64,000 nt of DNA, taken from Limnephilus marmoratus (lineage: Eukaryota; Arthropoda; Insecta; Trichoptera; Limnephilidae). The stretch lies in NCBI GenBank assembly GCA_917880885.1, contig OU862913.1, positions 27,227,286-27,291,285 of the forward strand. The letters are read 5' to 3'. Below the pieces are notes generated by a model. The model worked only from the letters and a program-made list of their open reading frames with translations. It made no database searches and had not been told where the DNA came from. Position 1 is the stretch's first letter; every line of letters begins with the position of its first letter. The position numbers and the translations under genes were made by a program. This document shows positions 62,301-64,000 of the stretch, piece by piece.

Positions 62301-63300
62301 TAACAGACGGATTGCAATCTTTAGAGCACAGGCGTCGGGTGGGAATGCTATCCTTGTTCTACCGGTATTACAATGGAAGATGCTCCGAGGAACTAGCATC
62401 ATTGATCCCTTCGGCACCGGTGCATAGTCGGGAAACACGCCAAACGCGTGCCCAACATTTGTACACAGTTGACATTTGTCACATGAGAACGGGTCGTTTC
62501 TTCAACTCGTTCTTGTGTTCAACAGCTCGGCTGTGGAATGATTTGCCGGCCTCTGTGTTTCCTCCTTCCTACAACATGGGTCTCTTCAAGACCAATGTTC
62601 ATTCCTTCCTCTCCTCAAAAAGACCCTCCACACAGCATCCCAGTTGACATAGGCCCTGAGGGAAATTGTTTTCCTCAGGGCCTCCTGTGTGGAGTTAATG
62701 TAAAAAAAAAATAAAAATAAAAATTGATAACTGGTAACTATTTGACGGCCGGCGTAGTCCAGCGGTAAGGCTCTTAACTCACAAACAGAAGGTCGCGGGA
62801 TCGAATCCCGGTGTGGCAAATAAATTTTATTTGATTAATTTGTGTATTTGATATATATTAATTAAAAATAATAATATATAGTATATTTGCGGCACGTTCC
62901 AGAGTGGAAGATACTCTCAGTATCGCCCTGGTGTAAGACCACCATTCAGAATTGAAACGTTGCTTGAAATGGCATTAGCTTGTGTTTGGTGACCAGATCT
63001 GGATAGCCAGGTACTTCCCCACCTTCCTCTTCCCTTTCTCCTTCCCCTCCCCACACCTTCAGCCTCACAACATACCCAAATGGGGATACCATAGTCGCAC
63101 TGGCTCCAGACGGCGGCAGTTGGGACTCTTGTGTGGTATTCATATAAAAAAATATTTTTAAATAATGGTATTTTGTACTCACAATCAGCCGCCTTTGATC
63201 CGCTCCGTTTCTGCGTTAATAGTTCCTTGGGCAAAGGCGGACACTGCTCGGAGCAGCAAATTAACTGTCCCTCTGTCCCAAAGGAATTAGAATCACATTT
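41177..63300 (-). CDS. Clip-domain serine protease homolog (inactive, snake-like), 7 exons, 5' incomplete
   Basis: Secreted-type pseudo-protease of the clip/chymotrypsin-fold family that acts in insect haemolymph cascades (family knowledge). Exons, right to left: 63300-63183, 58755-58610, 57411-57302, 52464-52309, 47542-47431, 45510-45382, 41341-41177. All have GT/AG borders; junction phases 1,0,2,2,0,0 join without a break to 936 nt (311 codons + TAA). Visible order: end of a clip domain (FGTEGQLICC), Cys-containing linker, then a protease fold with LLSDRWLVATAYA, NDIALVEV, CLHTG, GLILTGWDF, GFGTGSPL and TRVSSFIPWIESIVW. The catalytic Asp motif remains, but TAAHC has become ATAYA and GDSGGPL has become GFGTGSPL, so His and Ser are lost. 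No R/IVGG activation site is seen. The start codon, signal peptide and first part of the clip domain are not found in the window. Introns of 1.2-4.8 kb are packed with transposons. Intact phasing suggests a live gene rather than a pseudogene. Confidence 0.86.
41485..41855 (-). mobile_element. SINE-B copy
   Basis: Left: CACAAGAGTCCCAGCTGCTC, AGAGCCAGTGGGACT (3' hairpin). Right: GCCGGGATTTGATCCAGCGA and TTAACCACTCGGCC, the reversed tRNA-like head. Middle diverged. Confidence 0.85.
41876..41945 (-). mobile_element. SINE-A/LINE-A tail fragment
   Basis: TCACACAGGCATTAGCAAAA, CCCAGGGCC and GAATGCTGTGTGGAGGGA only. Confidence 0.65.
42040..42118. repeat. Short tandem repeat, about 25 bp x 3
   Basis: GTGTGTGCGGTGCAGTATGT + GCCA/GCTA, three units, inside the last intron of the protease-homolog gene. 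Confidence 0.85.
42384..43512. mobile_element. DNA element with inverted ends and internal 36-bp minisatellite
   Basis: Left GACAGTTGATCCACCGACAG, TTGGACCCCG; right on the minus strand GACCCGACAGTAGTTGATCC, GCCAACAATTGGCCCC: imperfect inverted repeats of about 35 bp. Interior matches repeat E (32225-32440) on either side of the minisatellite. No transposase. Superfamily not settled. Confidence 0.65.
42786..43215. repeat. 36-bp minisatellite, twelve units
   Basis: Unit GGAGGCCACAGCACGGGTAA + GCCACCCAGTGAGTGT. First unit has a T for C, third has AGTAAGTG; otherwise identical. As 36 is a multiple of 3 and the unit has no stop in several frames, long spurious reading frames arise on both strands. 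Confidence 0.97.
43518..43838 (-). mobile_element. SINE-B copy without tRNA head
   Basis: AACAAGAGTCCCAGGTGCCC, CTGGCTATTCAGATCTGGTC, AATGATTACAATT and CAGGGCGATACTAAGC (reversed body). Confidence 0.75.
43860..44205 (-). mobile_element. SINE-A copy
   Basis: T-run TTTTTTACATTAATTCCACA, GGATGCTGTGCG, GAGGTGGGTACTGGGG and GAGAGACCGGCTGGAGAG; head truncated at CCTCACCCCAACC. Confidence 0.85.
44310..44810 (-). mobile_element. LINE-Y 3' end
   Basis: Begins with (TAA)n, then CTTTATTCCAGGATGTGGGG. Minus frame MERLRIQYNDACRIIFGFRR and MFTELGLHGFASLMRHRVTG is nearly identical to the C-terminus of 20650-21723. Confidence 0.93.
44850..45295 (-). mobile_element. LINE-A fragment (intronic, reversed)
   Basis: Minus strand matches the LINE-A C-terminal coding region: GGTCTGGAGCCCCAGAATAC, AAACGGGCGGTCCGTTTGAT, TTGTTCTACCGGTATTTCAA, then GGCTGTGGAAGG and TTCCTCTCCTCAAAAAGATC plus the 3' stem remnant. 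Several internal deletions. Confidence 0.88.
45382..45510 (-). CDS. Protease homolog exon F: Cys168-Cys182-Cys191 segment
   Basis: Acceptor TTCATTTCAG, donor GTATGT, phase 0 at both ends, 43 codons. It reads TSMKLVPQEECPGIFTVDTL, then HPDGVRHHIEICSRPFGASE and PCG. The Cys spacing matches the loop between the GWG strand and GDSGG in snake-type proteases (K.....C.......LP.G......C......DTC). The exon ends just before the position of the active-site motif, which is carried by exon G. Confidence 0.85.
45540..46006. other. Unassigned AT-rich intronic stretch
   Basis: Simple AT-rich sequence; no supported feature. Confidence 0.4.
46007..46079 (-). tRNA. tRNA-like sequence (tRNA pseudogene or SINE head)
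   Basis: Folds as acceptor GGTTCCG/TGGAGCC, D arm GCTC AGTTGGTA GAGC and T arm CTGGA TTCGAGT TCCAG. The anticodon arm CTTGC CATGGAA GCAAA has one mismatch and lacks the usual U33, so decoding is doubtful. The 63405-63470 region holds a decayed relative, suggesting a dispersed tRNA-derived repeat rather than a working tRNA gene. Confidence 0.55.
46232..46632 (+). mobile_element. LINE-A 3' fragment split by element C
   Basis: GATTTGCCAGCCTCTGTGTT, CCTTCCTACAACATGGG up to 46297, then resumes 46510-46632 (AACGTTCATTCCTTCCTCTC, CACACAGCATCTCAG, stem-loop, GTGTGGATTTAATGTAAAAA). Identical coding end to 62540-62700. Confidence 0.92.
46298..46509 (+). mobile_element. Element C, short copy with target duplication
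   Basis: Flanked by CTTCAAGACCA (46287-46297 and 46510-46520). Sequence GGAGGTAATCCACCACTTAC, GGTATAAGTAACAGATGGTT and CAGTATGCAAGTG matches the minus strand of the right end of 10594-11633. Only about 190 bp of the family 5' end plus an A-rich 3' end. Confidence 0.85.
46690..46872 (-). mobile_element. RTE-like LINE 3' fragment
   Basis: AACTAACTAACCATCGCGCC, GCAGATGAGATAGACCGCCA and GCTTGATCGTGCCATGTCT match the 3' end at 47650-47850. Cut by SINE-A at 46873. Confidence 0.82.
46873..47281 (+). mobile_element. SINE-A copy lacking the 3' stem-loop
   Basis: Head GGGTACCGCCACCCCTGGAA to CACAGCATCCCCAAAGATAA, then directly TAATGTAAAAAAAA: the GGCCCTGAGG/CCTCAGGGCC hairpin is deleted. Confidence 0.88.
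47431..47542 (-). CDS. Protease homolog exon E: PACL...GW segment
   Basis: Acceptor AATCAATTTCAG, donor GTAAGA, joined in phase 2 (CG|G). It encodes ITFTSGILPACLHTGTPLPS then SGLILTGWDFTLGAGDK. This matches the family segment with I.P.CL and the .TGWG....G strand; Cys122 is kept and the usual GWG is GWD. No stop codon or frame slip is present. Confidence 0.85.
47650..48220 (-). mobile_element. RTE-like LINE C-terminus (left part)
   Basis: Minus ORF (192 codons): NKKLSKEAKLAVHNGVLVPT, LMYGSEAWNWQRKDESKLNA, EMRSLRRMCGKTMYDRVRNV, KKGTLRWFGHVERMNEESSV and GHPRKTWHDQVNQILES. This LMYGSE.W...., LRWFGHV.RM and RGRPR..W motif series is typical of RTE-type RT C-termini. The 5' side is interrupted at 48221 and resumes at 51239. 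Confidence 0.92.
48221..51234 (+). mobile_element. 3.0-kb TTAA-target DNA transposon remnant with transposase-like gene
   Basis: 13-bp terminal repeats CCCATTGGCCACA, flanked by CTAA (48217-48220) and TTAA (51235-51238). Subterminal CAACA(C/G)TGAGATA-type words cluster near both ends (48.83-49.07 and 50.84-51.11 kb). It interrupts the RTE frame between NSIN and GGLNAVG. TTAA plus a CCC start plus 13-bp ends recall piggyBac, but the coding remnant inside is not of the usual piggyBac transposase type as far as I can see. Confidence 0.82.
49195..50055 (+). pseudogene. Transposase-like RNase H-fold gene remnant
   Basis: Spread over two frames: YRNKLKVNYFSIYDTKTRQG, HEGVAKRGVIEIS, then GNVIFYSDNRVTQNKNKFLF, HKFLIVGHSKNGGDSIHPFI and ERENVRVLKQGSI, a stop, then WKKVCEKTGKSFSINMDKYK and KKRDLLFLCQSGVI. 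It matches the many-copy insect family with SDNC.GQN(R/K)N...NHKFL..GH..N.GDS.H..IE, read here as an acidic-triad nuclease fold (SDN Asp; GDS.H..IE end). At least one frameshift and one stop; not functional as it stands. Confidence 0.75.
51239..51345 (-). mobile_element. RTE-like LINE (right part)
   Basis: Minus frame KTVTRDGKADRDIERRVNAG, NSIN ends at the TTAA, then the ORF continues at 48216 (GGLNAVGANKK). Confidence 0.88.
51346..51634. other. Unassigned intronic stretch
   Basis: No supported feature. Confidence 0.4.
51635..51797 (-). mobile_element. SINE-A head fragment
   Basis: GAGACAAATCTCACCCCATG, TGTTGGTTATCCAATAATTG and GGGCGGCGATACCCATTCCC; tail missing. Confidence 0.85.
51836..52156 (-). 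mobile_element. SINE-A copy
   Basis: AAGGAAAATAATTTCCTTCA stem-loop, GGGGATGCTATGTGGAGGGT, GGGTGGGTAGGAACCTGG, ATCTCACCCCGTGAACCCGG and GGCGGCGGTACCCATTCC. Lies about 150 bp from exon D. Confidence 0.9.
52309..52464 (-). CDS. Protease homolog exon D: catalytic-Asp region
   Basis: Acceptor TTTTGTTTCAG, donor GTGAGC. Joined in phase 2 (GG|A) it reads NITYVGLGVIFNP..., then KISKIVIHPEFNSTISGVY and NDIALVEVDRR. HPEF....YNDIAL is the canonical context of the catalytic Asp102, which is kept here although His and Ser are lost elsewhere. Confidence 0.88.
52635..52790. repeat. 78-bp exact tandem duplication
   Basis: CTCTGAAATCTAAATGTAAC ... TATAGCCTTCACAGAAC occurs twice with 78-bp spacing and no visible mismatch, about 170 bp upstream (minus sense) of exon D. 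Confidence 0.92.
53010..53329 (+). repeat. 5' LTR
   Basis: TGTGGAGGACAAACAAAGGA to CACATAACCCCCAA. AATAAACTTG and AATAAACACAT are possible polyadenylation signals. Confidence 0.9.
54050..54662 (+). pseudogene. gag remnant of Gypsy-type element
   Basis: Across three frames: MSTDEANSSNSSSKPQDAPE, WMQRLPQNIQAILSIFPEEQ, LSIMAEKAEKILEFYNKPET, QIADLTSVIEHLKSQNDRST and FFHNQFGKKAYKYIAPCTFN. W(M/L)QRLP.N.Q.IL......L...A..AD.I and the C-terminal CWYH..FG..A..C..PC motif are standard for insect Gypsy gag; two of the zinc-binding cysteines have become Phe and Tyr. Frameshifts between pieces mean no intact gag. Confidence 0.82.
55611..55930 (+). repeat. 3' LTR
   Basis: TGTGGAGGACGAAAAAAGGA to CACATAACCCCCAA, followed by the AGATT target copy. 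Confidence 0.9.
56030..56205 (-). mobile_element. SINE-B fragment
   Basis: GTTCTTGTCGCACGATAGTA, CAGAGCAAGTGGGATTGTGG, CCTGCCTATTCAGATCTGAT and CAGCAAAGCATAACGCC (reversed 3' half). Confidence 0.75.
56215..56645 (-). mobile_element. SINE-A copy
   Basis: AGGCCCTGAGGAAAATAATT, GGGGATGCTGTGTGAAGGGT, GGGTGGGTAGGAATCTG, TCCATCCCTCCAACTGAGGT, CCTCACCCCATGAACTCGGT and GGCGGCGGTACCCATACCCA; near full length. Confidence 0.92.
56745..57096. mobile_element. MITE with perfect 24-bp inverted ends
   Basis: CCAGTTGATTAGTCAGACAT + CTCC at both ends in inverted orientation. Flanks TCCATCAT/ACCATCGA match at only five of eight positions, so the target duplication is unsure. No coding content. Lies in the intron just upstream of exon C in map order. 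Confidence 0.82.
57302..57411 (-). CDS. Protease homolog exon C: degenerate catalytic-His region
   Basis: Acceptor TGTTCCCAG, donor GTGAGT, joined in phase 0 to exon B. It reads APYLGHLGTGEEGDITWW across the junction, then GDAVTLLSDRWLVATAYAIE. It aligns with the family pattern P.....L......W.CGGSLLSDRWVLTAAHC. The CGGS cysteine and the AHC His-Cys are all replaced: His57 becomes Tyr, and Cys42 and Cys58 are both gone, so one disulfide is lost as a pair. Confidence 0.85.
57478..57545 (-). mobile_element. SINE-B 3' tail fragment
   Basis: GGCACAAGATTCCAGCTGCC, TGGAACCAGTGGGACTATTG hairpin part only. Confidence 0.7.
57546..57883. other. Unassigned intronic stretch
   Basis: No supported feature. 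Confidence 0.35.
57884..58217 (+). mobile_element. SINE-B copy truncated by SINE-A
   Basis: Head GATGGCCTCCGTGATGAAGG, CGAAGGTCACGGGATCAAAT; body GCGGCACATTCAAGAGTGAA; ends at GTCATAGTC where SINE-A begins. Confidence 0.88.
58218..58548 (-). mobile_element. SINE-A copy
   Basis: TTTTTTTACATTAGTTCCAC, GGGGATGCTATGGAGGGTCT, GAGGGTAGGAATCTAGGG, CCTCACCCCATGAAC and GGCGACGGTACCCATACCCC. Confidence 0.9.
58610..58755 (-). CDS. Protease homolog exon B: inter-domain linker
   Basis: Acceptor TCCTCTACAG, donor GTAAGT. Joined in phase 1 to exon A it reads YCIELAEQIYPCQ, resembling the conserved Cys-containing linker helix of snake-like proteases. It then carries RGDTCPAIPDPTTEYHQT and a Thr-rich end running directly into the protease fold. 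In active relatives this stretch holds the Arg/Lys-Ile-Val-Gly-Gly activation site; none is present here, so the chain probably cannot be zymogen-activated in the usual way. Confidence 0.78.
58975..59034. repeat. G-rich tract
   Basis: GAGGCGCAGCGGGGGGGGAG then GGGGGG and GGGCGGG. Possibly one end of a G-run element; its partner end is not seen. Confidence 0.5.
59035..59157 (-). mobile_element. SINE-B tRNA-like head fragment
   Basis: AATAAATTGTGAAACAACAC, GCAAGGCGGGATTTAAACCC and TAGCCTTACCACTCGACCAC reversed: B-box-like and A-box-like parts of the family head. Confidence 0.7.
59158..59755. other. Unassigned intronic stretch
   Basis: A 94-codon plus frame (59309-59593) has a hydrophobic start but no recognised domain; probably chance. 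Confidence 0.4.
59999..62647 (+). CDS. LINE-A ORF2: apurinic-type endonuclease + reverse transcriptase, 882 codons
   Basis: First Met of an uninterrupted frame; the true product would begin earlier. Endonuclease: EFVVLGDFNVHNEPW (about residues 64-78) and GSSDHCLVTT (about 141). RT: KASGPDGIPALVL (380), NPANYRPIAITSVLSKVMER (435), DRQYGFRRNRSCGDLL (475), TVALDISKAFDRVWHRGL (505), NAGVPQGSVLSPTLFLLHIN (564) and HCYADDSTVHDS (593, catalytic YADD). C-terminal block ARLWNDLPASVFPPSYN. All catalytic motifs intact with no stop in 882 codons, implying a recent insertion. The HINDLL...CYADDST type is very common in Lepidoptera; I do not assign a clade. Confidence 0.95.
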   Translation: MRLLNLENSRFDVMWVRVNLASTVRFYACLYRSPNLSESDTSELFKHLSDTIDDLLPRYPMAEFVVLGDFNVHNEPWLKFSGSTDSAGRQAESFALCYGLEQMVQEPTRVPDVQTHRSNLLDLFLTTVPHGYSIEVTAPLGSSDHCLVTTSIPVNFRPPNERLKRKVWHYRSADWFGLRAHFNAFPWSAVCFRTSDPSRCAPEIGEVITSAMDGFIQSTVKETGVGSKPWFSRQFAEAVRRKNVAYRAYNTSRTSEDRTAYNKMAKETKRIINRSKFEHDQQISRKLTACPHGSRQFWSLAGSIGRNFCKSSLPPLTRPDGSLANTATEKANLLGKMFADNSTLDDQGAVPTSVPHCGFRMKKLRIRHREVLHVLRGLDKASGPDGIPALVLQRCAAEIAPILTKLFKLSLKTGSVPSGWKKAVIHPIPKKGDRSNPANYRPIAITSVLSKVMERVINDKLLTYLEKNKIINDRQYGFRRNRSCGDLLAYVTHVWGRCLERFGETQTVALDISKAFDRVWHRGLVNKLRSYGLPASLCTWIADFLRERSIQTVVDGFTSSSHSINAGVPQGSVLSPTLFLLHINDLLSCAPIHCYADDSTVHDSFLFDKPPKGSQTLTARKALKQRMDGYLESVFSWGKNNLVEFNVSKTQSCLITSKRDRNENLVSFNGSNLPNRPFIDMLGVTLSDQLRYGGSIEARVKLASQKLGVLYRARRYFNSTQLLTLYKSQERPTVEFGSHLWSGAPKYLKNTLDPVQKRAVRLIDSPILTDGLQSLEHRRRVGMLSLFYRYYNGRCSEELASLIPSAPVHSRETRQTRAQHLYTVDICHMRTGRFFNSFLCSTARLWNDLPASVFPPSYNMGLFKTNVHSFLSSKRPSTQHPS
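62648..62700 (+). other. LINE-A 3' stem-loop (likely RT recognition element)
   Basis: ATAGGCCCTGAGGGAAATTG / TTTTCCTCAGGGCCT can pair about 10-13 bp with an A/T loop. The same hairpin is in SINE-A tails. Role inferred from known LINE/SINE partnerships. Confidence 0.7.
62744..63150 (+). mobile_element. SINE-B full copy
   Basis: GACGGCCGGCGTAGTCCAGC, GGTCGCGGGATCGAATCCCG (B box), GCGGCACGTTCCAGAGTGGA, CCTTCCTCTTCCC and the hairpin TAGTCGCACTGGCTCC...GGCAGTTGGGACT, then CATATAAAAAAATA. Ends 33 bp from exon A. Confidence 0.93.
63183..63300 (-). CDS. Protease homolog exon A: end of clip domain and linker
   Basis: Preceded on the minus strand by a TTGATTTCAG acceptor and followed by GTGAGT. It encodes 39 codons plus one base. 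The segment CDSNSFGTEGQLICCSEQC has the spacing of the last three cysteines of a clip domain (C..F.G....CC). Then comes a basic linker (KELLTQKRSGSKAAD) like the one between clip and protease domains in snake-type proteins. The exon begins in phase 0, so a preceding exon with the first clip cysteines must exist; I could not identify it with confidence in 63301-64000. Confidence 0.75.
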
Positions 63301-63404
63301 CTGAAATCAACATATGTTGATGATTGGTTTGAGTTAGTGACTCTGGTCCAGTTACAATTACAACATAACATATGGAATGAGAAATAATAGCAATGATGGG
63401 AAAA

Positions 63405-63470
63405 GACCAGGAGCAGAACCAGGACCCTTCAGTCATGCTAGGCGACAATACCTTATTGCTCTGTCCAACA
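63405..63470 (-). repeat. Decayed tRNA-derived sequence
   Basis: Minus strand GGACAGAGCAATAAGG and GAAGGGTCCTGGTTCTGCTC resemble the D and T arms of 46007-46079; the centre is scrambled. Confidence 0.45.
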
Positions 63471-63635
63471 CTTTCCTGCTGATGGAGACTGTAAAGCTGG
63501 AAGCTGTCTGAACACTTGGCAATAGGAGGAGAAAGCGTAATAAGTAATAAGGCTTATTTCCTCAAAACTCGATGACTGTTATTTGTTGGTATCACATATA
63601 ATTATGTACTCGTGAAGTGAAATACACCCAAAAAA

Positions 63636-63996
63636 TGTTAGGAAATTTTAATTCGGCTTGCGGTCAGTTTTGTTGGCGACTCCCTCTTAGCCGAGTTCAG
63701 CAGCTCAGGTCCTCCAGCCTGAGCTATTGTCTTCGTATGTTGGCCACTGACCGCACCTGGTTGACGCTTTGCGTTGCCGGGCGGAGGAATACACATCTTG
63801 GGAATAACTTTCTTCGTTTCACGGCCGACTTTACCTCGCCAGCGCCGGGTAGAGTAATCACTTTCTTGAATTCAAGTATAACTTCTTCATCCACCGCCCA
63901 GCACCACTGGCTGGTCGCTGGGTGGGGAACCTGTGCCTGGTGTTGCACCACCACTCGTGTCTCCCCGCACTTCTCCCTTCTTCCGTTCTTGTCCAT
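63636..63996 (-). other. GC-richer stretch with open minus-strand frame, unassigned
   Basis: The minus frame at 63996-63724 is open for 90 codons from the window edge (MDKNGRREKCGETRVVV, then EFKKVITLPGAGEVKSAVKR). Base composition is unlike the AT-rich surroundings. It might be an upstream exon of the protease-homolog gene or another gene, but it has no clip-domain cysteine pattern or clear donor, so I make no functional call. Confidence 0.3.
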
Positions 63997-64000
63997 GCAA

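Larger units (their letters stand above)
59760..62712 (+). mobile_element. LINE-A: long EN-RT ORF and 3' end, 5' truncated
   Basis: Non-LTR retrotransposon inside the protease-homolog intron, antisense. The readable frame opens after a TAG at 59783; TNIRGLHTN and LLFLSETQIAEP begin the endonuclease domain. No ORF1, so truncated or mutated at the 5' end. The 3' UTR is only about 60 bp: stem-loop GGCCCTGAGG...CCTCAGGGCC, GTGTGGAGTTAATGT, poly(A). The same 3' end ends every SINE-A copy with an intact tail. Confidence 0.93.

Noticed and set aside
5005..63300. One multi-domain protease gene joining the 5-kb exon to the 41-63 kb exons
   Set aside because: The 41-63 kb gene has a proper C-terminus and stop at 41177, and the 5-kb exon lies over 35 kb downstream with its own protease N-terminus.

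Overview
The window is animal nuclear DNA, almost certainly insect and most likely a moth or butterfly. Reasons: AT-rich, spliced GT/AG exons, a clip-domain serine protease homolog, and a dense mixture of non-LTR, LTR, Penelope-like and DNA transposons with two abundant short retroposon families. The insect call is firm; the order is an inference from family resemblance.

One host gene can be followed well. It lies on the minus strand from 63300 down to 41177 and encodes a clip-domain serine protease homolog of the 'snake' type. Seven exons (63300-63183, 58755-58610, 57411-57302, 52464-52309, 47542-47431, 45510-45382, 41341-41177) join in phase to 311 codons plus a stop. The catalytic His and Ser, the Cys pair around the His, and the activation cleavage site are all missing, so the product should be an inactive pseudo-protease. 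Its 5' exons lie beyond, or unrecognised near, the right edge. A second serine-protease-like gene shows one minus-strand exon (5202-5005), with a decayed tandem copy beside it.

The rest is mobile DNA in layers. (1) SINE-A, up to about 470 bp, in about 16 complete or partial copies; its 3' end, a stem-loop plus the last codons of the ORF, is shared with LINE-A, whose 882-codon EN+RT ORF lies at 59999-62647. (2) SINE-B, about 410 bp with a tRNA-like head, in about 9 copies or pieces. (3) At least six further LINE families (jockey-like, RTE-like and others). (4) A copia remnant, a Penelope-like fragment and a gag-only Gypsy-type LTR element with near-identical 320-bp LTRs. (5) DNA elements recognisable from inverted repeats and target duplications: four hAT-type (8-bp duplications), several PIF/Harbinger-like MITEs with TAA targets and long G/C runs, a 3.0-kb TTAA element carrying an RNase H-like transposase remnant, a second TTAA MITE, and fold-back elements. 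(6) Minisatellites of about 32, 36 and 61 bp.

Layout: 1-5 kb repeats, minisatellite and two MITEs; 5-14 kb protease exon, nested LINE/hAT/SINE, copia and Penelope pieces; 14-22 kb SINEs, LINE fragments, a CXC-domain gene remnant and a LINE RT; 22-25 kb a hAT element with three insertions; 25-41 kb SINEs, satellite and LINEs; 41-63 kb the protease-homolog gene with transposon-filled introns; 63-64 kb an unassigned GC-richer stretch. Nesting (LINE broken by hAT broken by SINE; RTE broken by a TTAA element; SINE-A broken by SINE-B and the reverse) gives a readable order of insertions.
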